From Anaspis maculata (lineage: Eukaryota; Arthropoda; Insecta; Coleoptera; Scraptiidae), in assembly GCA_949128115.1 (NCBI GenBank), contig OX421962.1, positions 43,919,745-43,983,744 of the forward strand: a stretch of DNA of 64,000 bases, given 5' to 3'. Made by a program: the position numbers and the translations under genes. The number at the start of each line of letters is the position of its first letter. The stretch's first letter is position 1. Below the pieces are notes generated by a model. It searched no databases. It was given only the letters and a program-made list of their open reading frames with translations, and had not been told where the DNA came from. Shown piece by piece: positions 33,576-43,627 of the stretch.

Positions 33576-34405
33576 TTTAAGCTTGAGTGTCACGATACTA
33601 TTTTCCGTACTATTCTGATGCTAGAAATACAGGGTGCTTCAGTGACCTTGCATACAATTTCGGGAGGTGATTCCTCTGAAAAAAATAAGTCAAAAAGTAA
33701 GAGTAACATTTTTTCCTAAAGGAGTTACAGCCCCTCAAACGTACGATGTGAAACAGACTTTTCAATTATTTGCTCAAGAACCGCCTAGGTGATGAACTTC
33801 AAATTTGGTCTAGAAAGGAATGCAAAATTTCAAATAAATCTGGCAAATGGCGGCGGAGTTAGAGGGGGTTGAGGTAGGTTGAACTGTCAGAAAAAAAATG
33901 TCTGCAATCCGTTCGTATTTTTGTTTGCACATTTGGAGCATTTGATGATTTACGATTGCAGATTTACGTTTGATGATACAAACGGATTGCAGATTTTGTT
34001 TCTGACAGTTCAACCTACCTCAACCCCCTCTAACTTCGCCGCGACTGACCAGATTTGTTTAAAATTTTGCAATTACATTGACACTTAAGGAACCCTTCTA
34101 CATCAAATTTGAAGTTGTTTCTCTTGACGGTTCTTGAGCAAATGATTGAAAACTCTGTTTCACTTCGTGCCTTTGAGGGGCTGTAACTCCCTTAGGAAGC
34201 AATTTGGGAAAAAAATGTTCCTCCTCCTTTTCGACTTATATTTTCGGGAGGAATCACTTCTCGAAATTTTATGCAAGGTCACTGAAACACCCCGTATATG
34301 ACTAGAAACGACAAATTCAGAAATTCCTGGTAATGACCTAGTCTCTCGTGTTTGAGTTTTGATTTCTAGTATGACGAAAATAGTACCGTGACACTCAGGC
34401 TTTAC
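33576..34405. repeat. Inverted repeat enclosing a foldback element
   Basis: GAGTGTCACGATACTATTTT (33582) pairs with 34380-34400 (AAATAGTACCGTGACACTC). The element at 33630-34294 lies between these arms, so it inserted in the middle of an older palindrome. Confidence 0.6.
33630..34294. mobile_element. 665-bp foldback element, CAGGGTG family
   Basis: Starts TA/CAGGGTGCTTCAGTGACC, ends with GGTCACTGAAACACCCCG/TA. The arms are reverse complements to a central hairpin at about 33883-34012 whose halves share GTTGAACTGTCAGAAA. Confidence 0.8.
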
Positions 34406-34446
34406 TACCTACCGAAACACGTCCGTACTCGTACAAATGATCAATT

Positions 34447-35420
34447 TGCGCCAAGCCAAGGCGTAAGCTTGTTTTCAAAAATTCGTAACTCATGACCTGG
34501 GAGTCGTATCGAAGTAAAGTTTTTGTCAAAAAAGTTCAAATTCTTTTCTAAATATAACCCCGCACATGTGGTAATTGATGTATTTCCATAAGAATATATG
34601 CACTTCTCCGCATGTTCTAATTTCTTACATCCAAATGTGAAATTCAGCACTTAATCCGCGACGCCACCCACCGCACATTCAAATGTTATTATTGTAATTG
34701 TTTATCATTATTTCGGCAAGCTTTTTCTTGGTTTGTGTACCAAGACCATGAGTTACTCATTTGAGTTGAAATCTTTCTTGTCAAGCATTCCGTCCCGTTT
34801 GGATGAGATTCCAAGCACCAGCAAACAACAAATAATCTTTTGCCACCAAGCCGTAGCTTCGGGGTCATTTTCGAAAATTCGTAACTACTGACTCGTAAGT
34901 CGTAGCTACCGATGCGGAATTTTTGTTGAAATAAAGTTCTAATTATCCTTCAAATACAACTCCGTGTAATGTAATTTGATAAGAAATGGTACTTGTCCAC
35001 ATGTCCTAATGGGTCCCACTCACCCACCGGCCGCCGGCCGGAAATGGACGGCCGGCCAGAAAATTTTCGTCCAAAAATGACCTGAATAATGTTTTGCCGT
35101 CGAAAGTTATCTGGCGGAGGGGCACCTACACACCTACCGGCAACTACTTTGACGGCAAAACATTATTCAGGTCATTTTTGGTCGAAAATTTTCTGGCCGG
35201 GCCGTCCATTGCCGGCCGGCGACCGGTAGGTGGATGGGTACCCTAAGTTTCAAGATTCGGCCGGCTTCTGAAATGCAGCATTCATCGGCGATGCCGCGTG
35301 ACACCGATTTGTTATTTTTGTAATTGTTTATCATTATTTCGTCGAGATTTTTCTTGGTTCGAGATACAAGGTCATGAGCTTCCCATTTTAGTGAACATTT
35401 TTCGCAAAAACCTTTCCCTC
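34447..35420 (+). repeat. Two diverged tandem copies of a roughly 350-bp repeat
   Basis: Copy 1 (34447-34790) and copy 2 (34850-35420) share CAAAAATTCGTAACT-like starts, AAGTAAAGTTTTTGT-like middles and TTGTAATTGTTTATCATTAT ends. Copy 2 is split by the MITE at 35011-35243. Confidence 0.65.
35011..35243. mobile_element. 233-bp GC-rich MITE with TAA target duplication
   Basis: The ends GGGTCCCACTCACCCACCGG and the complement of GGGTACCCATCCACCTACCG are followed inside by GGCCGGCC-rich arms and AATGTTTTGCCGTC on both sides. TAA flanks at 35007-35009 and 35244-35246. TAA duplications and GGG ends suit PIF/Harbinger, by inference. Confidence 0.7.
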
Positions 35421-35469
35421 TAGGACTAGATGCTGTGACGGACGGACAGACGGGCCGTTTTTTTTAGCG

Positions 35470-35811
35470 CGATCGTACCTAGGTAATGGATTTCAACCAA
35501 ATTTGGTTTTCACCAAGAGTACCCCTCCATGCTGAAGAGGACTGAAGTTGAATATTTGAGAGCATTTCAGTCCCCTGTAGAACGTAAACTGTTGATAATC
35601 AGTGGCATCTCCTCTCTATCAGATGATTGTCAATTACTCTGCTTATGAGAGCGAGGTTGATCTCTTCAACTGTTCTCTGTCCGACATAAGAGCGAAGGTT
35701 TTTTCCTAAGTATGTACCCCCCTCTCGGTTTTGTCTCTGGTATCCCTCACCCTTTAACTGGGCTTTTCTGCCTGTTGGGTGCAGTACAACAATAATAATA
35801 ATAATAATAAC
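35470..35811 (+). repeat. Probable non-LTR/SINE 3' end with AAT tail
   Basis: The sequence ends TTGGGTGCAGTACAAC followed by an AAT array that is interrupted by the BEL element. Such tails suggest a target-primed element, but no reverse transcriptase is visible. Confidence 0.4.
35807..35811 (+). repeat. Left target-site duplication of the BEL element
   Basis: ATAAC, repeated at 42320-42324 directly after the other LTR. Confidence 0.8.
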
Positions 35812-36065
35812 TGTGGGGTTTCACCCACGGGGGGGTTAATCAAACTCTTTGATTGGTATAGTAACAACTGAATAACAATTTATTAGCAGAAGGGCACATC
35901 TTGCATGGTGAGTGGTTATCTTTCGTCTGCGGTGCACAGCACACACAAAACATTGCGAATACAGTAAGATCCCGTGAGGGGTTCGCCCAAGCTACCTGGA
36001 AGGGCAGTGGGGGTGCTCAGCTCATATTATACAATCTACTTAGATAAGGACATATGCACTTAACA
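35812..36065 (-). repeat. 3' LTR of the BEL element
   Basis: 254 bp, TG...CA ends in plus orientation (TGTGGGGTTTCACC to CACTTAACA). It differs from the 5' LTR only in CTTGCATGG versus CTTGCCTGG. Confidence 0.95.
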
Positions 36066-36395
36066 TGCTCCCATCTTTGACGGAATGTCAATATTGAACT
36101 TAAAATACTTATGTAGGTATAAATAACACTTCGGTAATCAATTATTGTAAATGCAACAGAGTATATCTTAGTATTATTTAGAAACAGGGGAAAATATCAA
36201 AAGTAGTAATAAATCAAACAGTTACAGTGATATGGTAATTAAATATGAACAAGAATAAAGGTAATCATATCAAAAATATAATAAACGAAAATATTTGTGA
36301 ATCTTCAGTTTAGAAAAGCGCGGATTAAGTTTTACACTTTGGCACTTTGATACTTTGTCAGTTCTTTGTCACCACTTGATCACGGTAGCACTCAA
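36066..36395 (-). other. BEL 3' non-coding segment with polypurine-tract candidate
   Basis: Reading the minus strand, CAAAGATGGGAGCA lies directly before the 3' LTR and is the likely polypurine tract. The rest, up to the gag-pol stop, is AT-rich and non-coding. Confidence 0.5.
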
Positions 36396-39300
36396 TTAGT
36401 CCCTTGATTCTTCGATGGGAAGTACGCAAATCTTGCGGGTACTTCTTTTGATGGTACCGCCGCTGGCTGTTTGAATTGTAGCCACGCGAGCGACTTTATC
36501 GGCGCCCAAATGTAGGGTGACAACACGGCCCAATTTCCACATCAATGGAGGAATGCCATCTTCGGCAATCAGCACCATGGCCCCTGGACGAACTTGGTCC
36601 GCTGGAGAATTACGCCACTTAGCGCGCGTCTGCATTTGTGAAAGGACTTCACGGTGCCAGCGGCGCCAGAAATGCTGCCTCAGCTGCTCGATCCGTTGCC
36701 AGCGGTCCAAACGATTCTCAGGAATCTCCAGGTGGTCAGGCTCGACTGGTGCAGTGAGGGACTCAAATACGAGGAAGTGGCCGGGTGTGAGAACTTGGAA
36801 ATCGTGGGCGTCATCGGACAATGGAGTTAGAGGACGGGAATTAAGGATGCTCTCTATACGACACAGCAAGGTACTCATTTCCTCAAAAGTCAGCTGTGAG
36901 TTCCCTAAAACCCTCTTAATGTGAATCTTGACTGCTCTAATCAAACGTTCCCACAAACCGCCAAAATTCGGAGAACGGGGCGGAATGAACTTGAATTCCG
37001 TGTTCTCAAAATGATGTTGAAATTCTTCGCGAAATTTCGAATTTTTAACAATACTGGCGGCTTCTCTGAGATCTTTGTCGCCTCGTGCAAAATTCGTGGC
37101 ATTATCGCAGAAAATTTTCGCGACGTTTCCTCTTCGGGAAATGAATCTACGAAACGCGTTCAAAAAGGAAGCCGAAGAAAGGTCGCCAACTAATTCTAAA
37201 TGAACGGCCTTTGTTGCCATGCATACGAACAATGCCCCGTACGCTTTCACCAGTTTGGCAGAGCGGTAGCTACCCTGTTTAACGAACAAAGGGCCGAAGT
37301 AATCGAGGCCCGTGTTCGCAAAAGCTCTACCCGCGGGTTGGATCCTCGCTTTGGGTAGATCGCCCATTTTGGGGTTTATTGTTCGAGGTGTTACTCGAAA
37401 ACACCTCACGCAATTGCGTGTTATTTTCCTTACGGAACTTCTACCTGAAAGCGGCCAGTATTTTGCTCTCAATGAAGATAGAGTTGATTGTGCCCCAGCG
37501 TGCAAATTTGACACGTGTTCCTTTCGGATTAAAAGTTCCGTTACATGATGTTTTGGAAGTATTATCGGGAATTTTCTATCGTACGATATATCAGCGTGCC
37601 TGATTCTACCGCCAACTCTCAAGATTCCGTCATCTCCTATGAACGGATCTAAGGAAGTCAATTTGCTTCCTCTGGCTAAATTGCGAGCTTGGTTCAAATT
37701 AGCAAGGTCTGAATGGAATTCGCGATTTTGAATGTGTTTTATTATGCGATCATGGGCATTTCTCAGTTCTTTGACGGTCAAGTGTCCCACAATTCTGGAA
37801 TCGGACTTAGTTCTTGCGTTGTTTATGAACCTCAAACAATGTGCGATTACACGTTGCAGTTTATCAAAGGAAGAGAATCTCTCTAAAACTTCAAATGTTG
37901 GAGGGACCGTCACGGCAAGAACTGTCTTGCGTTTTTCCGCGAGTTCCTCAGGTCCATCGCGGCAACTCATTTGAGTTAGCGGGGTGGAATTCCATTCTTC
38001 CGTGTTCTTTGAAAGCCACTTTGGCCCATTGAACCAGAGCGCGTTTCCATCTAATTGATGGGCTTCTAAACCGCGGCTCACATAATCGGCCGGGTTTTCA
38101 CGGGTGTTTACGTGATGCCATTGATCTTTATTCGTGTTTCTTTGGATCTCGCCGACACGATTTGACACATATGTTTGCCAAACGTTGGCTGGCGATGCAA
38201 TCCAATGCAAAACAATGGTGGAATCAGAAAACAAGTACCGGTTCGCTATCGGGATTCTCAAGGAGTTCTGCACTGTCAGCATTAGCTGTACAGATAAAAG
38301 AGCACCGCATAGCTCTAATCGCGGTAAGGAAATTACCTTTACTGGAGCGACTCGTGATTTTGATGACAATAATCTGGACTGGAAATTTCCGAGGGAATCA
38401 CTTGCTCTGAGATAAATGCAAGCGCCAAAGGCCTTTATGGAAGCATCCGCAAAGGAACAAATATCAATCGCAATCGGATTTGATATTACAGCGTGACGTG
38501 GTATAGAAAGATCATTCAAACAATGCAAACTTTCTGCAAATTGCTTCCAGGAATCTCGTATACCTGCCGAAACCTCGTCATCCCAGCCCAAATTCTTATC
38601 AGCCCATAAAAGTTGCATCAATAGCTTGGCCTTGAGTACAACGGGTGCTATCAGACCCATCGGGTCATATAAAGCGGCAATGCGACTGAGAATTTTTCTC
38701 TTTGTTATTGAACCGGAAGTGTCTATCGGGGTTGTCTTGAATAATAAACTGTCAGAGTTTCGGTCCCAAAACACACCTAGTGTTTTGGATATGCCGCTTT
38801 TGTTCAAATTTACAACGCTAGCACCAACATCGTCTGGTGCGGCATTTGCCAAAAGGACTGGGTGATTAGAAGACCACTTGGCCAGTTCAAAACCTCCTTG
38901 GGCAAATATTTCTTTTATTGCATTTTGCAAATTTACAGCTTCCTGTAAATTACTACTGGCGACGATTATATCGTCCACGTAGGCGTCTCTTTGTATTACA
39001 AGACTGGCGTCGGGATACTTATCCTCAACGTCTCGGGCCAATTGTTGAATGCATCTAGCAGCCAAATAGCTCGAAGAGCTTAAACCGAAGGTGACCCTAT
39101 TCAGCCGATAAATTTTTATCGGTTCATCTTCATGGAACCTCCAAAATATTCTTTGGAAATCGGTGTCTCTTTGATCGACAAGAATTTGTCGGTACATGTG
39201 CTTAATATCAGCAGTAAATACATATTCACGCGAGCGGAATCTCAGCAGTATTGACAACAAATCATCCTGTATCACAGGGCCTACCATCAGGTTTTTATTG

Positions 39301-41591
39301 AGGGAAAGGTAATCGCTGTTACCTCCCGCGGTTCCGTCAAATACCACTCGCGTTTTTACAGAATTTTCGGACAGAGATTTGAAAACAGCGTGGTGTGGGA
39401 GATAGTACGACCGTTCATTATTGATTTCGACTTCTGGTACTAATTCCATATGCCCCAAATCTAAATACTCCTGTATTACAGCGGAATACTGAGATTTCAA
39501 TTGGTGGTTTCTGGAAAAGCGTTTTTCCAGCAAATTAAATCGGCGCAAAGCTAATTCCGAGGAATTGCTCCAAATCGTTTGTTCGTTTTTAAACGGAAGT
39601 CGCACGACAAATCTTCCTTGGTCATTTCGCCGGTAGTTTTTTACAAAATGTTCTTCGCACGCGATTTCTTCAGCTGTCCAAATGTTTTGCTTATGAGGAA
39701 TTTCCTCTTGCTCCCAAAACCTTGTCAGGGTGGTATTTAATTGCTCATCTTGCAGCGACGTGACTGCGTGATTGCAGGTCGCGACCGCCGACTTCGTGCT
39801 TCCCTTCAGGCTTGTCGCACCCCCAACTACCCAACCCACTCGAGTATGGGTCAAGAATAGCGACGGGTCGCCGATCTTTATCCTTTTATCAAGAAGTAGC
39901 TGCCAAAATAACTCCGCGCCGATCAATAAATCTATGGCGCTTGTCTCGAAGAATGTTGGATCAGCCAAGGGAAGTTCGGGCGAGATTTCGCCAACGTTCC
40001 CGAGCGGGACGCGCGGTAGGTTTTGTGTTATCTTCTCGACAACACAGCAACTCATCATGGCCTCGAATTCTTCGACTCGTGACCTGAACTTGACGCGTGT
40101 CATACGGTTTGCCTCGCTGTTTACGCCACTGATTCCCGAAATTCTGAGGTTTGCTGCCGCGGTCTTGAGTTCGAGTTTTCTAATGAACGCAGCGCTTGCA
40201 AAATTCATTTGTGATCCAGGATCGAGCAGGGCTCTACCCGAAATCCATTGACCTTTATTGTTGGCTACTAGGACCACGGCAGTGGACAATACGGTTTCAT
40301 TGGCGTCGGCAAAACAATGAGTAGCGACATTCTCGCTAGATTCACTTGTCGCGGAGACACTGGTGTTTTTATGGGCTTCATGAAGCAAATAATTGTGACC
40401 AGATTCATTGCACTCGGAGCACTTTGCTCGAGACCGGCAGTCGGTCGTTGCGTGGTTTTTACGCAAGCAATTCTTGCACAATAGCATCGAATTTGCCTTT
40501 TTAACCCTGTCGCCAATGCTTAATCGAAGAAACTCTGGGCAAAAATCTATTGAATGTGGTTTTTTACACAAGTAACATTGAAACTTGTCACGTTGCGCGG
40601 TAGCCACATGACTCGATTTGAACTTTGAAAAATTACTATTGTTAGCAATCTTAGGGTGGTGTGTGTTTGGCGCGAAAGGCGGTATACCTTTGGGAGTAGA
40701 ATTCGCGTCACTTAACGCTTCTAAAAATCTACACCTTTTTTCTAGGAAGGCCACGAGGGCGTCCTGCGTAGGAACTTCGTCATCCAGCGTGTTTTCCCAC
40801 TGCCTCAACGTTTCGTAATCGAATTTTTTCGACATTATAGGTACGATGATCGCGTTCCATTCATCAACAGGAATGTTGAATGATTTTAAACCCTCACGGT
40901 GGCATTTTAGATCGTTTAACAGTGCGTATAGCGCGGTGGCTGAGGCTTTGCGCACCTCCGCGATATTCAAAATTGATCGAACATGATCGTTGACAATTAA
41001 TCTTCTGTTTTGGAATCTCCTTTTCAGAAGATTCCACGCAACAATATAATTTGCATCCGAAATCTCTTTCGCTTCTATGGCCTTAAGGGCATCGCCTTTA
41101 AGAGCCGATTTCAAATAATGGAACTTTGAACAGCTGCTCAAATTTGAATTTTCATGAATCAGACTGTTAAAGGAATTATGGAACTGGAGCCACTTGGCAT
41201 AAACCCCGCTGAACTCCACCAAATTTATTTCAGGGAGTTTGACGTTATAGTGCTGATTGTTCGCATTGATTTGCGATGGCACGGATTGAATTACTCTAAT
41301 TCGTGAACCTTTCCGTTCATTCAGAGCGGCTTTGACCTTGTACCAGTCATTCTCAAACACTTCATGCAACCGTTCATGTTCTGCGATTACCGCGGCTTCT
41401 GTTACTTCATCCGTGCTCAGGATGGAATTTTGCGTGTCTTCGTATTGTTTGAGAATGACTGGCAACATGGCTAGCCTTTCCTCGATCTCCTCAAGTGGTG
41501 TGTTTGCATCACACCTTTCATTGAATGACATGATCCGCGTCAATTTTCCGCGAATAGTACCACGACTTTGCACTAACTGTCTGAGGGACAT
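36396..41591 (-). CDS. BEL/Pao gag-pol polyprotein
   Basis: 1731 residues in one open frame. Gag with DUF1759-like region (about 110-250, LVEFSGVYAKWLQFHNSF), two zinc knuckles (about 338-400, CYLCKKPH and CSECNESGHN), DUF1758-type aspartic protease near 454 (ALLDPGSQ), reverse transcriptase with YVDD near 872, the Pao-type RNase H region (SLPRLELCGALL), an HHCC zinc site in integrase (HVSNLHAGA ... CVRCFR), integrase core residues in FCDNATNF (near 1497) and GGLWERLI (near 1545), and the DUF5641 tail (MWKLGRVV). The protease motif has Pro where Ser or Thr is usual. The start is the ATG at 41591. Made as one polyprotein and presumably cleaved by its own protease. Confidence 0.95.
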   Translation of the reverse strand: MSLRQLVQSRGTIRGKLTRIMSFNERCDANTPLEEIEERLAMLPVILKQYEDTQNSILSTDEVTEAAVIAEHERLHEVFENDWYKVKAALNERKGSRIRVIQSVPSQINANNQHYNVKLPEINLVEFSGVYAKWLQFHNSFNSLIHENSNLSSCSKFHYLKSALKGDALKAIEAKEISDANYIVAWNLLKRRFQNRRLIVNDHVRSILNIAEVRKASATALYALLNDLKCHREGLKSFNIPVDEWNAIIVPIMSKKFDYETLRQWENTLDDEVPTQDALVAFLEKRCRFLEALSDANSTPKGIPPFAPNTHHPKIANNSNFSKFKSSHVATAQRDKFQCYLCKKPHSIDFCPEFLRLSIGDRVKKANSMLLCKNCLRKNHATTDCRSRAKCSECNESGHNYLLHEAHKNTSVSATSESSENVATHCFADANETVLSTAVVLVANNKGQWISGRALLDPGSQMNFASAAFIRKLELKTAAANLRISGISGVNSEANRMTRVKFRSRVEEFEAMMSCCVVEKITQNLPRVPLGNVGEISPELPLADPTFFETSAIDLLIGAELFWQLLLDKRIKIGDPSLFLTHTRVGWVVGGATSLKGSTKSAVATCNHAVTSLQDEQLNTTLTRFWEQEEIPHKQNIWTAEEIACEEHFVKNYRRNDQGRFVVRLPFKNEQTIWSNSSELALRRFNLLEKRFSRNHQLKSQYSAVIQEYLDLGHMELVPEVEINNERSYYLPHHAVFKSLSENSVKTRVVFDGTAGGNSDYLSLNKNLMVGPVIQDDLLSILLRFRSREYVFTADIKHMYRQILVDQRDTDFQRIFWRFHEDEPIKIYRLNRVTFGLSSSSYLAARCIQQLARDVEDKYPDASLVIQRDAYVDDIIVASSNLQEAVNLQNAIKEIFAQGGFELAKWSSNHPVLLANAAPDDVGASVVNLNKSGISKTLGVFWDRNSDSLLFKTTPIDTSGSITKRKILSRIAALYDPMGLIAPVVLKAKLLMQLLWADKNLGWDDEVSAGIRDSWKQFAESLHCLNDLSIPRHAVISNPIAIDICSFADASIKAFGACIYLRASDSLGNFQSRLLSSKSRVAPVKVISLPRLELCGALLSVQLMLTVQNSLRIPIANRYLFSDSTIVLHWIASPANVWQTYVSNRVGEIQRNTNKDQWHHVNTRENPADYVSRGLEAHQLDGNALWFNGPKWLSKNTEEWNSTPLTQMSCRDGPEELAEKRKTVLAVTVPPTFEVLERFSSFDKLQRVIAHCLRFINNARTKSDSRIVGHLTVKELRNAHDRIIKHIQNREFHSDLANLNQARNLARGSKLTSLDPFIGDDGILRVGGRIRHADISYDRKFPIILPKHHVTELLIRKEHVSNLHAGAQSTLSSLRAKYWPLSGRSSVRKITRNCVRCFRVTPRTINPKMGDLPKARIQPAGRAFANTGLDYFGPLFVKQGSYRSAKLVKAYGALFVCMATKAVHLELVGDLSSASFLNAFRRFISRRGNVAKIFCDNATNFARGDKDLREAASIVKNSKFREEFQHHFENTEFKFIPPRSPNFGGLWERLIRAVKIHIKRVLGNSQLTFEEMSTLLCRIESILNSRPLTPLSDDAHDFQVLTPGHFLVFESLTAPVEPDHLEIPENRLDRWQRIEQLRQHFWRRWHREVLSQMQTRAKWRNSPADQVRPGAMVLIAEDGIPPLMWKLGRVVTLHLGADKVARVATIQTASGGTIKRSTRKICVLPIEESRD

Positions 41592-41818
41592 GATGTATGA
41601 TTTTGATCAAATATACGAAAATGTTTGCTACAAACAAACTGTACAATTTGTACTTACAAATTGAATAATTAATCAGGTGAAATAGAGAATCACAACTAAC
41701 TTAAGCGGTGATTATGTACCTGCTGGCCGCAATTAGAGGTCAGGGAAATTGTGAACGAAAGGATAAGTATTTGAGCCCACTCACCTTCTGCTGTAATTTC
41801 GGCAACGTCGAAGGACCA

Positions 41819-41961
41819 CTCCGGGACTGGCACTCGCTGGTCTCGAAGAAACTGGCTCGAATTACTTAATTCGTATTGTTCTTAGGTGGATCACTTAATC
41901 ACACTCTGCTTGAATTGATGCAGGTACTCCGGGACTGGCACTCGCTGGTCTCGAAGAAACT
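41819..41961 (-). repeat. Direct repeat of about 35 bp in the BEL leader
   Basis: CTCCGGGACTGGCACTCGCT and the next 15 or so bases occur at about 41819-41853 and again at 41927-41961, between primer site and gag. An AATCACT-rich spacer separates them. Confidence 0.8.
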
Positions 41962-42042
41962 TTGTCTTTGAATCACTTGATTCAGTGATCAGAATCACTA
42001 ATCACACTCGCGAACTGCTTTACTCTGCCGCTGGTTCAACCA

Positions 42043-42060
42043 TCCGGTTCGATGGGACCA
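42043..42060 (-). promoter_or_regulatory. BEL primer-binding site
   Basis: On the minus strand, TGGTCCCATCGAACCGG begins five bases after the 5' LTR. It starts TGG and contains the complement of a T-arm GGTTCGA, as expected for pairing to a tRNA 3' end. The tRNA species was not determined. Confidence 0.75.
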
Positions 42061-42065
42061 GAAAA

Positions 42066-42319
42066 TGTGGGGTTTCACCCACGGGGGGGTTAATCAAACT
42101 CTTTGATTGGTATAGTAACAACTGAATAACAATTTATTAGCAGAAGGGCACATCTTGCCTGGTGAGTGGTTATCTTTCGTCTGCGGTGCACAGCACACAC
42201 AAAACATTGCGAATACAGTAAGATCCCGTGAGGGGTTCGCCCAAGCTACCTGGAAGGGCAGTGGGGGTGCTCAGCTCATATTATACAATCTACTTAGATA
42301 AGGACATATGCACTTAACA
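42066..42319 (-). repeat. 5' LTR of the BEL element
   Basis: 254 bp, one base different from the copy at 35812-36065. Followed by ATAAC and then an AAT microsatellite. Confidence 0.95.
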
Positions 42320-42430
42320 ATAACAATAATAATAATAATAATAAAGAGTCTTTATTGTCTAACGACGGGGCGAAATTCAGCTTGGTGTCGAGGATTCCAG
42401 CTGTTCTTCCATTTAACCCCTTACCTGATA
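42320..42430. repeat. AAT microsatellite and dispersed repeat, cut by the BEL insertion
   Basis: ATAACAATAATAAT continues the array that ends at 35811. It is followed by TCTTTATTGTC, TTCAGCTTGG and CAGCTGTTCTTCC as in 18331-18385. Confidence 0.55.
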
Positions 42431-43065
42431 GAAATACGTTTGATATGGGAACTTCTTGTTTAGCAGAACTAAAGAGTGATCGAATCAATTTCTCCTCAAA
42501 GTAGGCCTCGGTCTCCTTGTTGGCTACGTTTTTCCGCCAGAATTCCAGGAATCATGAGACGACTTAAGGAGAAATTCATTTGATCACTTGTTAGAAGTAC
42601 AAAATACCAAAAAATCAGCCAAATTGAAAGAGGGAAATTGGAAAATCGTCAACCCAACATTAGGGGAGGAAAATAATTTTTGTGTGAAAATTCATAATTC
42701 TAATCACAGAAGCCATGTCGTGCTCTTGCATAACTTTTCAGAGTAGTCTCCATTTTATGATGCTAGATAGGGGTTGGGGGTGAAGCAGGGGGTTGATATT
42801 TTTCTCTCAAATAAATATAATTGGCATATGAAACACAACTTGAAGAGAAACCAAATAAAAAACAAAAAACGTTTATTTACGTCATTATATCATTTTTAAG
42901 CCGCCAAAACTTCAACTTCAACACCCTGTGGGTATAAAACTGTCCATTATTCAAATTTACGGTTCACGGTATTTGATTAGGATCTCATGAGCTACAACAT
43001 ATAAAAAATTCAGAGAATTTAACCGGGAGCCTTTTTCCATAAGAATCGGGCAGGGTCCTTTGGAT
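42431..43065. other. Non-coding stretch with one isolated transposon end
   Basis: AACACCCTG at 42921-42928 looks like one end of a CAGGGTG-family element whose other end was not found. No gene is seen. Confidence 0.4.
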
Positions 43066-43627
43066 TGTTACGTATTTCGCGTACGGGTTCGAATATAATT
43101 GAGAAAATCGTTTTAAAACACACACTGTTTATTACTGCGTACTACAATAAATACACGCCAACAATTACCTACTTGGAAATAGGAAGATAAGAAGCGCAGG
43201 TACTTCGCTTTTATCCGCTCGCTACCACTTGGCATTCCAATTCAATACTGGTCGTGAGAGCGTAAGACGACAATTGATGCCTTATATAGGCCCGACCAAT
43301 TCATCTCGAATGTTCCATGCATTCTCCAGCAGTTTCCATAGTGATCCGGCATATGGATTCTAGACCACTCCTGCATGAATAATCACACACCTTTCGTGTG
43401 CTTTCCGTGTGCTCCGGAATGTCTGTACCTCCGCCAAAATGGACAGATGTGTCTCGATCGAGCGTTGAAGGTTCCCAATGCAGAGCCATCGCGTATACTT
43501 CTGGGAACCTCCAGAGCTCCGCAGTTGTCCGCATATAGTCAAGTAAGTATAAGGGCAGAAACCTATGGAAATGTCCGGTAGAAATAGTAAATAATTGATG
43601 CCAATTATTGATCACAGCCACCTTACA
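43066..43627 (-). mobile_element. Possible solo LTR (Gypsy-like), minus orientation
   Basis: On the minus strand, a TATATAAGGC box (near 43290) is followed by AATAAACAG (near 43130) and the segment ends CGTAACA at 43066, the order of U3, R and U5 in an LTR. A start TGTAAGG would lie at 43627 (or TGTGATC at 43616). No matching target duplication was found, so the limits are tentative. Confidence 0.4.

Larger units (their letters stand above)
35812..42319 (-). mobile_element. Complete BEL/Pao LTR retrotransposon (6508 bp)
   Basis: Two 254-bp LTRs with one base difference flank a single 1731-codon gag-pol ORF on the minus strand. A tRNA-type primer site, a leader with a duplicated segment and 5-bp ATAAC duplications are present. 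Domain order gag, protease, reverse transcriptase, RNase H, integrase matches BEL/Pao. The near-identical LTRs indicate recent insertion. There is no env-like ORF. Confidence 0.95.

Noticed and set aside
36517..41664. Plus-strand ORFs of up to 159 residues within the BEL element
   Set aside because: They are antisense to the 1731-codon gag-pol frame.
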